Shown here: positions 36,712-45,993 of the stretch, piece after piece
Layout: each line of letters begins with the position of its first letter
How positions within the stretch are numbered: the first letter of the stretch is position 1
From: Pseudaminobacter soli (ex Zhang et al. 2022)
GTDB lineage: Bacteria > Pseudomonadota > Alphaproteobacteria > Rhizobiales > Rhizobiaceae
Length of the DNA stretch: 64,000 nucleotides
Assembly: GCF_014595955.1 (NCBI RefSeq)
Contig: NZ_JABVCF010000001.1
Span: forward strand, 558,001 to 622,000
Reading direction: 5' to 3'
Made by a program: the position numbers and the translations under genes
The notes under the pieces: model-generated
Told to the model about the DNA's origin: nothing
The model's database searches: none
What the model saw: only the letters and a program-made list of their open reading frames with translations

Positions 36712-36930
36712 ATGGCAAATGCCAGCAAGAAGCACATGGGCATTGGCGCCCACGGGAAGGGATCCGGCGAGGGGGCGATGACCACCATGCCGAAGGACAT
36801 GGTGCCGGAAAATGCCATCCTGTCCAACCGCGACAAGGCCCAGCACTCCAAAGAGCGCGGCCACGACAGCCGTGGATCTATGACCGACCAGTATCAGGAC
36901 CATTCCGGAAACCGCATTCCGGAAGAGTAG
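36712..36930 (+). CDS. Small hydrophilic protein, stress-type (3 of 3)
   Basis: A 72-aa polar protein: MANASKKHMGIGAHGKGSG, TTMPKDMVPENAILSNRDKAQHSKERG, ending DQYQDHSGNRIPEE. AGGAGG lies 5 nt before ATG 36712, a better start than the in-frame one at 36613 inside the preceding gene. No hydrophobic stretch. Third member of the probable operon behind the EcfG promoter; a hairpin terminator follows. Confidence 0.75.
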   Translation: MANASKKHMGIGAHGKGSGEGAMTTMPKDMVPENAILSNRDKAQHSKERGHDSRGSMTDQYQDHSGNRIPEE

Positions 36931-36952
36931 GGTTTCCTCACCTTACTCTCAG

Positions 36953-36984
36953 ACGGGTCGCTCCCGGGCGGCCCGTTGAATTTT
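36953..36984 (+). terminator. Hairpin terminator between converging genes
   Basis: ACGGGTCG (36953-36960) pairs with CGGCCCGT (36969-36976), with one G-U pair and an 8-nt loop, followed by TGAATTTT. It lies 22 nt after the third small gene and at the 3' end of the opposing CtaG-like gene, so it may serve both. Confidence 0.6.
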
Positions 36985-37823
36985 CAGGCGTGGCGCTGAT
37001 CCATCTGCATCAGCCACCGGGCCATCAGGATGAGCGCCGCGACGACATAGAGGCTGCAGGCCGGGATCCACATGATCAGTCCGGCGAGTGCCTGATCCTC
37101 CGACCTTGTCATGCCGATCAGTTCCATCGGATCACGGCCGTCGGGGTACCAGAGCTTCGTCGAAAAGGTGAGCAGCGCACCCAGCAGCGCCGCCTGGATC
37201 GAAGTGAAGAAGAGGGCCAGCACCGCCGCCCCCTGGCCGTGCCGGCGCTGGTCCCGATCGAGTACGGCGATCCAGAAGAATGCGGCCGAGACGACGAAAG
37301 ACAGATGCTGGATCACATGCAGCCCTTCGTTCCTCACCGCCGCTTCGAAGAAGGACGGCACGTGCCAGACCCATATCACCGCCGTATGCAGCAGCGTGGC
37401 GCTGGTGAGTTCGGTGAAGGCCCGCCATGCCCATCCGAGCACGGGGCCCCGAAGCAGCCGCATCAGCGGCTGCCGCCAGCCGTGCGGCACACCCCATAAA
37501 AGCACCGGCCCCGGGCGCGCCGCCACCATCAGCGGGACCGCGATGATCATCATGATCTCGTGCTCGATCATGTGGGCCGAGAACAGCCGTGTGCCGTAGG
37601 CATGGAGCGGAGACATCAGCGCCAGCGCAAGGGTGGCAAAACCGGCCCAGAACAGGACGGCGGACCTCCACCGGTCCGCGCTGCCGCGGCGAGCGAGCCT
37701 GCTGCTTCCGGCGGCATAAAGGACGGCGAGCACGAACATGGGCCACACCACCCAGGGCTCGAAGCTCCACCCGAGGGCTTCCGCCGCGTGGTTGCCGCCC
37801 TCATGGGCATAGGCTGGCGTCAT
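36984..37823 (-). CDS. ctaG: CtaG-like (caa3-type) cytochrome oxidase assembly membrane protein
   Basis: A 279-aa multi-spanning membrane protein of the caa3_CtaG family: about seven helices, with HMIEHEIMMIIAVPLMV, TAVIWVWHVPSFFEAA and LHVIQHLSFVVSAAFFWI carrying conserved His typical of the copper-delivery family. It is unrelated in fold to the Cox11-type CtaG. It probably assists the caa3-type oxidase encoded at 10-3593, from which it is separated by 33 kb. ATG 37823; a relaxed EcfG-type element lies 50 nt upstream. Confidence 0.85.
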   Translation of the reverse strand: MTPAYAHEGGNHAAEALGWSFEPWVVWPMFVLAVLYAAGSSRLARRGSADRWRSAVLFWAGFATLALALMSPLHAYGTRLFSAHMIEHEIMMIIAVPLMVAARPGPVLLWGVPHGWRQPLMRLLRGPVLGWAWRAFTELTSATLLHTAVIWVWHVPSFFEAAVRNEGLHVIQHLSFVVSAAFFWIAVLDRDQRRHGQGAAVLALFFTSIQAALLGALLTFSTKLWYPDGRDPMELIGMTRSEDQALAGLIMWIPACSLYVVAALILMARWLMQMDQRHA

Positions 37824-37872
37824 CCCTCGGCTCTTCTCCGCGCGCCTGCTGAAGGCATCTCACTTCGCCGCG

Positions 37873-37897
37873 AACACCTGCGACGAAGCTTTGTTCC
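37873..37897 (-). promoter_or_regulatory. Possible EcfG-type promoter of the CtaG-like gene
   Basis: The minus strand reads GGAAC, 16 nt, TGTT, ending 49 nt before the start codon. It deviates from CGTT in the first -10 base. Confidence 0.4.
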
Positions 37898-38162
37898 CTG
37901 CATCGCAGACCCGCCCTGCCGGCATGGGAGCGATGACGGTGCAGCGCACGGGTCGGACGCTTCGCCGAGTGCCTGAGATGCCTTCCGATCGTCGAGAGAC
38001 CAAAAACAGAGCGGCTATCCTGCCGATTGGGCCAGAAATGTTTTTCGGTCAGATTAGTCTTCCCGAAGGGAACCTTCGCGGAAGTGCCAAGTTGGACCTG
38101 CGGATCGCAGTCCCTTCGCAAATCCCTGCGATGTCGTGAGGTCCCTCCCGCCTGGCACGACG

Positions 38163-38191
38163 GCCCGTCGCGATCCCCTCACGCGACGGGC
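38163..38191. terminator. Strong GC hairpin after the 5'-nucleotidase gene
   Basis: CCCGTCGCG (38164-38172) and CGCGACGGG (38182-38190) pair perfectly, with one more G-C pair outside. There is no T-run on either side, so it may be a Rho-blocking or mRNA-stabilising hairpin rather than an intrinsic terminator. It lies 17 nt beyond the nucleotidase stop. Confidence 0.5.
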
Positions 38192-38207
38192 TCCGCGGGG
38201 AAGAATG

Positions 38208-40187
38208 TCAGAGCGTTATCCTGTACTTGGCGAAGCCGCCCTCGCCTTGCCCTGCGGACTCGATCTTCACCGCCTTCAGGTCGGCGATGAAGTCCTTGGC
38301 CTTCGGGCCGGTCTCGAAGATGACCGTGGCGCCGCCGAGCGGCGCAAAGGACCAGTTGTCGTCGGCTGACGGATTGATGGTCTTCTGCTCGACGATGTAG
38401 CGCACAATGACGTCGCGGTTGGTGTCCGGAGCCTCGAAGACGATCTTGGATTCGTTGATCTCCGGGAAATTTCCCCCGCCGCCGGCACGGTAGTTGTTCG
38501 TCGCGACGACGAACTTCTGGGCCGGGTCGATGGGCTTGCCGTCGAACATCAGGTCCTTGATGCGGCTCGAGGAGGCGTTGAGCACCGCGCCCTTGGGGTC
38601 GTATTTAGGAGGCTGCGACAGGTCGATCCTGTAGGTCACGCCGTCGATGACGTCATAATTGTAGGACGGGAAGTCCGGATTGATCAGCTTCTGGTCCGGC
38701 TTGCCCGGCTCGATCTGGTTGAAGATGCCGGCCGACATCTCCAGCCACTCCTTCACCTGCGCGCCGGTGATGGCAACCGCCCGCACCGTGTTCGGATAGA
38801 GGTAGAGGTCGGCCACATTCTTGATGGCGATGTCGCCGGCCGGCACATCCGTATAGTAGTCCGGTCCGCCGCGACCACCCGCCTTGAAGGGCGCGGCCGC
38901 CGAGAGAACCGGCAGGTCCTTCCACTCGCTCCCCTTCAACAGATCCTTGATGTACCAGGTCTGCGCCTGGCTCACGATCTGTACCGAGGGATCGTCAGCG
39001 ACTAGGGCGAAGTAGGAGTAGAGCGGCGCCGCCGTCTTGCCGACCGGCCGGCGCACATAGGCGAGCGTCGCCTCGTGGTCCTCCTTGAGCGCCTCGACCA
39101 CGCGCTCGTCGTCCTTCACCGTCGCCTTGTTCTTGTTGTCGACGCGCTCGAAGATCGGCAGCGCCTCAGAGGTCGCCGAAACCACCCGCCATTTCGAACC
39201 GTCGCGATCGAGGAGGAGATCGATCAGGCCCATATGCGAGCCCCAGAAGCCGCCCATGACGGCGGGCTTGCCCTGCAGCGTGCCCTTCTGGGGGTCGACG
39301 CCCTCCAGGCCTTGAAAATCCTTCTTGCCTGGGAAGACCAGGTGCTGGTGGCCGGTGAACACGGCGTCGATGCCCTCAACACCCGCCAGGAAGAAGGATG
39401 CATTCTCCATCATGGCGGTCTGCCTCACGTCGATGCCGGAGTGCGAAAGCGCGACCACGATGTCCGCGCCCTCCTCCTTCATCTGCGGCACCCAGGCTCT
39501 GGCCGCCTCGACGATGTCGCGCGTCATCACGTTGCCGGCGAGGTTCTTGGCGTCCCAGATCATGATCTGCGGCGGGACGAAGCCGATAAAACCGATCTTG
39601 ATCGGGTGCTCCGTGCCGGCGCCGTCCTTGAGCTTCTTTTCCACGATCAGGTAGGGCTTGAGGTAGAGCTTGTCGTCGCGTGGGTTTGCGCCGAGTTCGG
39701 TGCCGCGGATGAGATTGGCGCAGACGACCGGGAATTTCGCGCCGCCGAGCACCTTGTCCATGAAGGACAGGCCGTAGTTGAACTCGTGGTTACCGAGCGT
39801 CGACACCTCGTAGCCGAGGACGTTCATGCCCTTCATCACCGGGTGGACGTCGCCTTCCTTCAATCCCTTCTCATAGGCAATGAAGTCGCCCATCGGATTG
39901 CCCTGCAGGAAATCGCCATTGTCGACGAGGATGGCGTTGGTCGCCTCGCTGCGCACCGCGTTGATCAGGGAGGCCGTCCGCGACAGGCCCATCGTGTCGT
40001 TCGGCTTGTCCGCATAGTAGTCATACGGCAGCACGTTCACGTGAATGTCGGTGGTCTCCATGATGCGCAGATGCGCCTGGTTGGCCTGCGCTCGGGCCGA
40101 GAACGGGTGAAGGATGATCAGGGCTCCGGCGGCGGCACTGCCGGCGAGGAAGGAACGGCGCGAGAGAGATGGCGGGGTATGATCCAT
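38208..40187 (-). CDS. cpdB: Periplasmic 2',3'-cyclic-nucleotide phosphodiesterase / 3'(5')-nucleotidase
   Basis: A 659-aa enzyme that hydrolyses 2',3'-cyclic nucleotides and nucleoside monophosphates. A Tat signal ([17 protein letters not shown]) opens the protein. The metallophosphoesterase domain follows with [45 protein letters not shown] and [12 protein letters not shown]. The C-terminal 5'-nucleotidase domain has [15 protein letters not shown]. The product is bifunctional in the CpdB branch. ATG 40187 has AGGAG 6 nt upstream; an open frame that continues to 41021 is rejected because it lacks the signal position and runs antisense through the next gene. The preceding plus-strand gene diverges at 40392. 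Confidence 0.9.
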   Translation of the reverse strand: MDHTPPSLSRRSFLAGSAAAGALIILHPFSARAQANQAHLRIMETTDIHVNVLPYDYYADKPNDTMGLSRTASLINAVRSEATNAILVDNGDFLQGNPMGDFIAYEKGLKEGDVHPVMKGMNVLGYEVSTLGNHEFNYGLSFMDKVLGGAKFPVVCANLIRGTELGANPRDDKLYLKPYLIVEKKLKDGAGTEHPIKIGFIGFVPPQIMIWDAKNLAGNVMTRDIVEAARAWVPQMKEEGADIVVALSHSGIDVRQTAMMENASFFLAGVEGIDAVFTGHQHLVFPGKKDFQGLEGVDPQKGTLQGKPAVMGGFWGSHMGLIDLLLDRDGSKWRVVSATSEALPIFERVDNKNKATVKDDERVVEALKEDHEATLAYVRRPVGKTAAPLYSYFALVADDPSVQIVSQAQTWYIKDLLKGSEWKDLPVLSAAAPFKAGGRGGPDYYTDVPAGDIAIKNVADLYLYPNTVRAVAITGAQVKEWLEMSAGIFNQIEPGKPDQKLINPDFPSYNYDVIDGVTYRIDLSQPPKYDPKGAVLNASSSRIKDLMFDGKPIDPAQKFVVATNNYRAGGGGNFPEINESKIVFEAPDTNRDVIVRYIVEQKTINPSADDNWSFAPLGGATVIFETGPKAKDFIADLKAVKIESAGQGEGGFAKYRITL

Positions 40188-40391
40188 AGACTTCTCCTGA
40201 AGGCGCGTGGACAAATCCGGTTGCTGGAAAGACTTTCGCTGCAACGACGAAGCGAGTCCAGCAGTCTTGGAAGACGTTGGCGTGACTTTGTGCAGCGGCT
40301 CGTCGCCATTGAGCGGCACCCTGTCGCGATTCCATCGGCCTAGGCTGAGCCTGGGGCATAGAGTTCCATAAGCAGGGAGGAGCGAGCCGCA

Positions 40392-41069
40392 ATGACCGCA
40401 GACGATCCCGACGAAAAGCCCGGCGCCACCTATGCATCGCCGCCCTGCTTCATGCACGAGGTCGAGGGTCTGGCCGAACCCACGAATCCAGCCGATCCTG
40501 TGCTTTGGGCCGATGTTCGCCGCTGGCGAAAGGCCAAGCGCGAACGGCTGATCGCAGCGCGATTGGAAATCTCCGCCGACAGGCGGGCAGAGATGTCGGC
40601 CCGGATCGCGGAAGGGATCGATGCGGCGATCGGCAGCCCCGCCGGAAAGACGGTGAGCCTCTACTGGCCGTTCCGCGGCGAGCCGGACCTGCGCGGCTGG
40701 ATGGCCTCGCTGGTGGCGCGTGGCGGTCGGCCGGCCTTGCCGGTCGTCATCGAGAAGGGCCAGCCGCTGGTCTTCCGCGCCTATAGACCGGGCGACCGGC
40801 TGGAGAAGGGCGTATGGAACATCCCGATTCCAGCGGACGGCGAAGAAGTAATCCCGGATGTCGTCATCGCGCCGGTCGTCGGGGTCGACCCGGGCAACTA
40901 CAGACTGGGCTACGGGGGCGGCTTCTTCGACCGGACGCTTGCCGCCCTGCCCCGCAAGCCACTGGTGATAGGCGTCGGCTACGAGATGCAGCGGATCCCG
41001 ACGATCTACCCGCAGCCGCACGACATTCCGATGAGCCTCATCGTCACCGAGGCTGCGGGCCCTGCGTGA
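40392..41069 (+). CDS. 5-formyltetrahydrofolate cyclo-ligase
   Basis: A 225-aa enzyme converting 5-formyl-THF to 5,10-methenyl-THF with ATP, returning formyl-folate to the one-carbon pool. [12 protein letters not shown] near the N-terminus, YWPFRGEPD, and the ATP/Mg motif [14 protein letters not shown] are diagnostic. GGAGGAG lies 9 nt before the ATG. The 3' end overlaps the opposing NADH dehydrogenase gene by 26 nt. The N-terminal 30 residues are an extra extension compared with the usual ~190 aa. Confidence 0.9.
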   Translation: MTADDPDEKPGATYASPPCFMHEVEGLAEPTNPADPVLWADVRRWRKAKRERLIAARLEISADRRAEMSARIAEGIDAAIGSPAGKTVSLYWPFRGEPDLRGWMASLVARGGRPALPVVIEKGQPLVFRAYRPGDRLEKGVWNIPIPADGEEVIPDVVIAPVVGVDPGNYRLGYGGGFFDRTLAALPRKPLVIGVGYEMQRIPTIYPQPHDIPMSLIVTEAAGPA

Positions 41070-42318
41070 TCAGCCGCGCGCTGCGGCTCCCCGTCGTATA
41101 GGTCCACAACCAACTCAGCGCCACGAATATGCGGTTGCGCAGACCGATCAGGAAGAAGATGTGGACGAAGCCCCAGAGCCACCAGGCGATCCTGCCGCGG
41201 AACGACAGGTCTCCGAAGTCAATGACGGCCGCCCGCTTGCCAATGGTCGCGAGATCGCCTTCGTGCTTGTAGAGGAAAGGTCGCGGGGACCATTCACCGC
41301 CAAGCCTTGCCTTGATCGTTTCGGCAACATGCCTGCCCTCCTGCTTGGCTGCCGGCGCGATACCGGGAACGGTACGTCCGTCGGGGCGCTTGACGAGCGC
41401 CGTATCCCCGATGGCGAAGATGTCGGGGTGGCCCGGTACGGTCAGGTCGTCCCCGACGATCACCCTTCCTGCCTTGTCGGCCGCCACTCCCAGCCACTCC
41501 GCCGCCGGCGATGCGGCAACTCCGGCGGCCCAGAGGATGGTCCTCGACGGCAGGCGGGTTTCGCCGATCTTCACACCCTCAGCGTCACAGGCCGTGACCT
41601 GGTGGCCTAGCTTCACTGTCACACCAAGGCGTTCCAGCGCCGATTTCGCATATTCCGAAAGTTCCGGCCGAAATGCCGGCAAGACCCGGTCGCCCCCTTC
41701 GATCAACACGACCCGCGCCTGCGCCGGATCGATCAACCGGAACTCGCCGGGGAGAATCTCCTTCGCCAGTTCCGCGATGGTTCCGGCAAGCTCGACCCCC
41801 GTGGGGCCACCGCCGACGATCACGAAGGTCAGGAGTGCCTGGCGCTCGTCCTCATCCAAATCGCGCTCGGCATTCTCGAATGCAAGCAGGATGCGCCGCC
41901 GGATCGTGGTCGCATCCTCCAGCGTCTTGAGGCCGGGCGCGAACTCCTCCCACTCGTCATGGCCGAAATAGGAGTGACGCGCACCGGTGGCGAGCACCAG
42001 CGTGTCGTAGGCGATCGACGTGCCGTCGTCGAGAACGATGCATTTGAGCTTCGCATCGACCCCCGTCACAGTCGCAAGAAGAGTGGTCACCTCCTGCTCG
42101 CGCCGTAAGAGATGGCGGATCGGCCAAGCGATCTCGGAAGTGCCCAGCGAGGTGGTCGCCACCTGATAGAGCAGTGGCTGGAACAGGTGATGGTTGCGCT
42201 GGTCGATCAAGGTTATGCGCACGGGAGCGTCGGCCATGGCGCGCGTGAATTCGAGGCCGCCGAAGCCGCCGCCCACCACGACCACGTGATGCTGCTCTCC
42301 GCTCATCCAGATCGCCAC
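41044..42318 (-). CDS. ndh: Type II NADH dehydrogenase (NAD(P)/FAD-dependent oxidoreductase)
   Basis: A 424-aa flavoprotein that oxidises NADH to the quinone pool without proton pumping. FAD motif [12 protein letters not shown] near residue 12, NAD motif [20 protein letters not shown] (about 166-185), FAIGDTALV for FAD ribityl binding, and a C-terminal amphipathic/hydrophobic membrane anchor ([19 protein letters not shown]). The start is ATG 42318 or ATG 42306 (MSGEQHH). It overlaps the cyclo-ligase gene tail to tail. Confidence 0.9.
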   Translation of the reverse strand: MAIWMSGEQHHVVVVGGGFGGLEFTRAMADAPVRITLIDQRNHHLFQPLLYQVATTSLGTSEIAWPIRHLLRREQEVTTLLATVTGVDAKLKCIVLDDGTSIAYDTLVLATGARHSYFGHDEWEEFAPGLKTLEDATTIRRRILLAFENAERDLDEDERQALLTFVIVGGGPTGVELAGTIAELAKEILPGEFRLIDPAQARVVLIEGGDRVLPAFRPELSEYAKSALERLGVTVKLGHQVTACDAEGVKIGETRLPSRTILWAAGVAASPAAEWLGVAADKAGRVIVGDDLTVPGHPDIFAIGDTALVKRPDGRTVPGIAPAAKQEGRHVAETIKARLGGEWSPRPFLYKHEGDLATIGKRAAVIDFGDLSFRGRIAWWLWGFVHIFFLIGLRNRIFVALSWLWTYTTGSRSARLITQGPQPR

Positions 42319-42366
42319 GCTTCGATGGTGAAGTGTGGCGGGAGACAGGCAGATTCAAGCGGGCAA

Positions 42367-42840
42367 TTAGGCCATCTCGGGCTTCAGCCCCAGCGCCGTC
42401 CGGTCGACGATCTCGCGCAGCGCGAAGGAGGAATTGATCTTCGTCACATGCGGCATGGCCGACAGCCACTCCTTGTGGATCCGCTCGTAGTCGGCAAGGT
42501 CTTTTGCGGCAATGCGCAGGATGTAGTCGTATTCCCCCGACATGAGATGGCAGGAGAGAACGTTCGGGCAGCGCTTGATCGCGGCCTCGAACTCGGACAG
42601 CGATTTCTCGAACTGGCCAGACAGCGATATGTGGACGATAGCTGTCATCTGATGGCCGAGAGCCGCGTTGGAAAGCCGCGCGTGATAGCCTCGAATGACC
42701 CCCGTCTTCTCCAGGTTGTCGAGCCGCCGCGAGCAGGCGGATTGCGACAGTCCGACCTTCTCGGCGAGCGCCGCATTGGACACTCTGCCGTCCTTCTGAA
42801 GCGTGTCGAGAATGGCAATATCGATCCTGTCCAGAGCCAT
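42367..42840 (-). CDS. Lrp/AsnC-family transcriptional regulator, probable alanine dehydrogenase regulator
   Basis: A 157-aa regulator: N-terminal helix-turn-helix (LDTLQKDGRVSNAALAEKVGLSQSACSRRLDNLEK) and C-terminal ligand-binding RAM domain (GEYDYILRIAAKDLADYERI). It is divergent from the alanine dehydrogenase gene with a 150-nt shared intergenic region, the standard arrangement of AldR-type activators that sense alanine. ATG 42840 gives the family length; the frame upstream to 42879 is not needed. Confidence 0.9.
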   Translation of the reverse strand: MALDRIDIAILDTLQKDGRVSNAALAEKVGLSQSACSRRLDNLEKTGVIRGYHARLSNAALGHQMTAIVHISLSGQFEKSLSEFEAAIKRCPNVLSCHLMSGEYDYILRIAAKDLADYERIHKEWLSAMPHVTKINSSFALREIVDRTALGLKPEMA

Positions 42841-42990
42841 TCCTGAAGCTTCCTTCGGCCAGTGCCCCCACTGGCGCAAGAAGTAACGAACAAGCGGGGC
42901 TTGGACAACCGTCTTCGCAAGGACCTACGTGCCGCAGGGTGATTTAATCTATTCCCTAGGGGAAAGGCCTACAGGCTGGAGGAAACGACA

Positions 42991-44106
42991 ATGCGTGTCG
43001 GCTGCCCAAAGGAGATCAAGAACCATGAGTATCGCGTCGGGCTCACCCCCGGCGCCGTCCGCGAATATGTCGCACACGGCCACGAGGTGCTGGTCGAGAC
43101 CGGCGCGGGAGCCGGCGTTGGCGCCGACGACGGCGCCTATCGCGCCGCGGGCGCCTCAATCGCCAGGACGGCCGAGGAAGTGTTCGCGCGCTCAGACATG
43201 ATCGTGAAGGTCAAGGAGCCCCAGCCGAGCGAATGGGTGCAGTTGCACGAAGGGCAGATCCTGTACACTTATCTGCACCTCGCTCCCGATCCGGAGCAGA
43301 CCAAGGGCCTGCTCGCCTCCGGCGTGACGGCAGTCGCCTACGAAACAGTAACCGACGACCGCGGCGGCCTGCCGCTGCTTGCGCCAATGTCGGAAGTGGC
43401 TGGACGCCTTTCCATCCAGGCGGGCGCTACCGCCCTGCAGAAGCCCAATGGCGGCCGCGGCGTGCTGCTTGGGGGCGTGCCCGGCGTGCTGCCCGGTAAG
43501 GTCGCCGTGATTGGCGGGGGTGTGGTGGGCCTGAATGCGGCGAAGATGGCGGTCGGCCTGGGCGCCGACGTCACGATCATCGAGCGCTCGATTCCGCGCC
43601 TGCGCCAGCTCGACGACATATTCAACGGCCGTGTCCACACGCGCTACTCGACCGTCGAGGCGCTCGAAGAAGAGTGTTTCTCGGCCGACGTGGTGGTCGG
43701 CGCCGTGCTCATCCCGGGTGCCGCCGCCCCGAAGTTGGTCACCCGCGAGATGCTGTCGGGCATGAAGAAGGGCGCGGTGCTGGTCGACGTCGCCATCGAC
43801 CAGGGCGGCTGCTTCGAGACCTCGCATCCAACCACGCACGCCGACCCGACCTACGAGATCGACGGCATCCTCCATTACTGCGTCGCCAATATGCCGGGAG
43901 CGGTGCCCGTCACCTCGGCGCATGCGCTGAACAACGCGACATTGCACTACGGCCTGCAACTCGCGGACAAGGGCCTCAAGGCGATCGTCGACGACGCGCA
44001 TCTGCGCAACGGCCTCAACGTCCACAAGGGCAAGATCACCAACCGCGCCGTGGCCGAGTCCCTCGGCTATGAGTTGGCGGAGCCGAAGGCGGTGCTTGCC
44101 GCCTGA
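42991..44106 (+). CDS. ald: Alanine dehydrogenase
   Basis: A 371-aa NAD enzyme interconverting L-alanine with pyruvate and ammonia. [18 protein letters not shown] at the N-terminus, KVKEPQ (substrate Lys), YTYLHLAPD (catalytic His), [17 protein letters not shown] (NAD-binding) and [12 protein letters not shown] are all present, and the length equals the family norm. GGAGG lies 8 nt before the ATG. Probably controlled by the divergent Lrp/AsnC gene. A clear intrinsic terminator follows. Confidence 0.96.
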   Translation: MRVGCPKEIKNHEYRVGLTPGAVREYVAHGHEVLVETGAGAGVGADDGAYRAAGASIARTAEEVFARSDMIVKVKEPQPSEWVQLHEGQILYTYLHLAPDPEQTKGLLASGVTAVAYETVTDDRGGLPLLAPMSEVAGRLSIQAGATALQKPNGGRGVLLGGVPGVLPGKVAVIGGGVVGLNAAKMAVGLGADVTIIERSIPRLRQLDDIFNGRVHTRYSTVEALEEECFSADVVVGAVLIPGAAAPKLVTREMLSGMKKGAVLVDVAIDQGGCFETSHPTTHADPTYEIDGILHYCVANMPGAVPVTSAHALNNATLHYGLQLADKGLKAIVDDAHLRNGLNVHKGKITNRAVAESLGYELAEPKAVLAA

Positions 44107-44136
44107 TGGGAGCCGGCATCGTCGTTCCACCTTTCA

Positions 44137-44164
44137 CCCGCCGGCCCAACCGGCGGGTTTCTTT
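44137..44164 (+). terminator. Rho-independent terminator after ald
   Basis: CCCGCCGG (44137-44144) and CCGGCGGG (44150-44157) form a perfect 8-bp stem with loop CCCAA, followed by TTTCTTT. Confidence 0.88.
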
Positions 44165-44295
44165 CGTGAGGGATGCGCGTAACGCGCCTTCTTCGCCATG
44201 TCGCTTTGCTGGCCCAATTGGTCGCCGCCACCGCAACGCCTGATCGATTGCGCCGTCATATTCCGCCTCGCTCAGCCAAAGTGAGGGTCAGTATC

Positions 44296-45873
44296 ATGAA
44301 CGCCGCCGTAGAGCCCGCCGAACAGGCCGTTCCGGCAGACCGCGCCCGCCGCGGCGGACGCGCCGGCAAGCGCGCCGGCGCAGGCGCGTCCTTCGAGCAG
44401 CCCGCCTTTCAACAGTTGAGGCGCCCCTTCGCACCGACCAACCTCATCTCCGAGGACGAGCTCGAGTCGATCCATCTCGCTTCCCTGCGGGTACTCAAGG
44501 AGATCGGCGTCGACGTGCTGCACGACGATGCGCGCCGCATCATGAAGGCGCATGGCGCGGACGTGCGCGAGGATTCGGTGCGCGTGCGCTTCGATCCGGA
44601 CGTGATCATGGGCCTCATGGCACACTGCCCGTCCGAATTCACGGTGCACGCGCGAAATCCGGCGCACAACGTGCGCTTCGGGGGCGACAACATCGTCTTC
44701 TCGCAGATGGCCTCCGCGCCGAACTGCTCTGACATCGACCGTGGCCGGCGCCCCGGCAACCAGGAAGACTACCGCAACTTCCTGCGCCTGGCGCAGATGC
44801 ACAATATCCTGCACACGACCGGCGGCTATCCGGTCGAGCCGATCGACATCCACCCCTCGATCCGCCACCTGGAATGCATCCGCGACCTCGCCACGCTGAC
44901 CGATAAAGTCTTCCACATCTATTCGCTCGGCCTCGAGCGCAATGTCGACGGCATCGAGATGACCCGGATTGCGCGCGGCATCTCGCGCGAGCAGTTCGAA
45001 CGCGAGCCGTCTGTCTATACGATCATCAACACCAACTCACCGCTCAAGCTCGACGTGCCTATGATGGAGGGCATCATCCAGATGTCCGGCGCCGGCCAGG
45101 TGGTGATCGTCACGCCCTTCACCCTGTCGGGCGCCATGGCCCCGGTCACGATCGCGGGTGCACTGGTCCAGCAGAACGCCGAAGCGCTGGCCGGGCTCTC
45201 CTTCACGCAGATGGTGCGGAAGGGCGCGCCGGTGGGCTATGGCGGCTTCACCTCCAACGTCGACATGAAGTCGGGCGCGCCGGCCTTCGGCACGCCGGAA
45301 TACATGAAGGCGCAGTTGGTCGGCGGGCAGTTGGCGCGCCGCTACGGCATTCCTTACCGCACCTCGAACGTCTGCGCCGCGAACACTGTCGATGCCCAGG
45401 CGGCATATGAGAGTGTGTTCTCACTCTGGGGCGCGATCCAGGGCGGCGGCAATTTTGTCCTGCACGGGGCGGGCTGGCTCGAAGGCGGCCTGCGCTGCTC
45501 CTACGAGAAGACGATCCTCGACATCGACCTCCTGCAGATGATTGCGGAGTTCCTCACGCCGCTCGACCTGTCTGAGGACGCGCTGGCGATCGATGCCATC
45601 CGCGACGTCGGCCCCGGCGGGCACTTCTTCGGCACGCCGCATACGCAGTCACGCTACAAGAACGCCTTCTACGCGCCGATCCTGTCCGACTGGCGCAATT
45701 TCGAGACTTGGTCGATGGCCGGCTCCCCGACCGCAATCGAACGCGCCAACCGCATCTGGAAGGAACGGCTGGCGAGCTACGAGCAGCCGGCGATGGACCC
45801 GGCCATCCGCGAGGAACTCGACGCCTTCGTCGAGAAGCGCAAGGCCGAAGGCGGCGCCCCGACGGATTTCTGA
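44296..45873 (+). CDS. Trimethylamine methyltransferase (MttB) family protein, non-pyrrolysine
   Basis: A 525-aa MttB-superfamily protein. The frame has no in-frame UAG, so it lacks pyrrolysine and belongs with the MtgB-type enzymes, some of which demethylate glycine betaine, proline betaine or carnitine by transferring a methyl group to a corrinoid protein. Typical blocks are PNCSDIDRGRRPG, GAMAPVTIAGALVQQN, GGFTSNVDMKSGAPAFGTPEY and GPGGHFFGTPHT. The first ~35 residues are low-complexity (Arg/Ala/Gly). ATG 44296 has GAGGG 8 nt upstream. The adjacent dimethylglycine-dehydrogenase-like gene suggests catabolism of a methylated amine such as betaine. No corrinoid protein gene is in the window. 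Confidence 0.88.
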   Translation: MNAAVEPAEQAVPADRARRGGRAGKRAGAGASFEQPAFQQLRRPFAPTNLISEDELESIHLASLRVLKEIGVDVLHDDARRIMKAHGADVREDSVRVRFDPDVIMGLMAHCPSEFTVHARNPAHNVRFGGDNIVFSQMASAPNCSDIDRGRRPGNQEDYRNFLRLAQMHNILHTTGGYPVEPIDIHPSIRHLECIRDLATLTDKVFHIYSLGLERNVDGIEMTRIARGISREQFEREPSVYTIINTNSPLKLDVPMMEGIIQMSGAGQVVIVTPFTLSGAMAPVTIAGALVQQNAEALAGLSFTQMVRKGAPVGYGGFTSNVDMKSGAPAFGTPEYMKAQLVGGQLARRYGIPYRTSNVCAANTVDAQAAYESVFSLWGAIQGGGNFVLHGAGWLEGGLRCSYEKTILDIDLLQMIAEFLTPLDLSEDALAIDAIRDVGPGGHFFGTPHTQSRYKNAFYAPILSDWRNFETWSMAGSPTAIERANRIWKERLASYEQPAMDPAIREELDAFVEKRKAEGGAPTDF

Positions 45874-45993
45874 TCTCATCATGGCCCCCATACGCGAACA
45901 CCCCCGGAGGATGGTGGTCACCAACGGAGTGGGGGAACCACGTAATTTGCCTGGCCAATCCAATCCATCTTCTCACCCTACGGACCCATCCTT

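Larger units (their letters stand above)
37824..38207. other. 384-nt stretch without a convincing protein gene
   Basis: No ORF here looks coding (the 82-aa plus-strand frame 37891-38139 has no ribosome-binding site or family pattern). It holds a relaxed EcfG-type element for the CtaG-like gene (37873-37897, minus), another on the plus strand (38069-38093), and two hairpins downstream of that (38104-38132 and 38163-38191). Confidence 0.6.

Noticed and set aside
37891-38139. An 82-aa plus-strand ORF in the 384-nt gap
   Set aside because: No ribosome-binding site, no family pattern and no coding-like composition.
40188-41021. N-terminal extension of the 5'-nucleotidase frame
   Set aside because: It would run antisense through the 5-FTHF cyclo-ligase gene and displace the Tat signal; ATG 40187 has a good ribosome-binding site.
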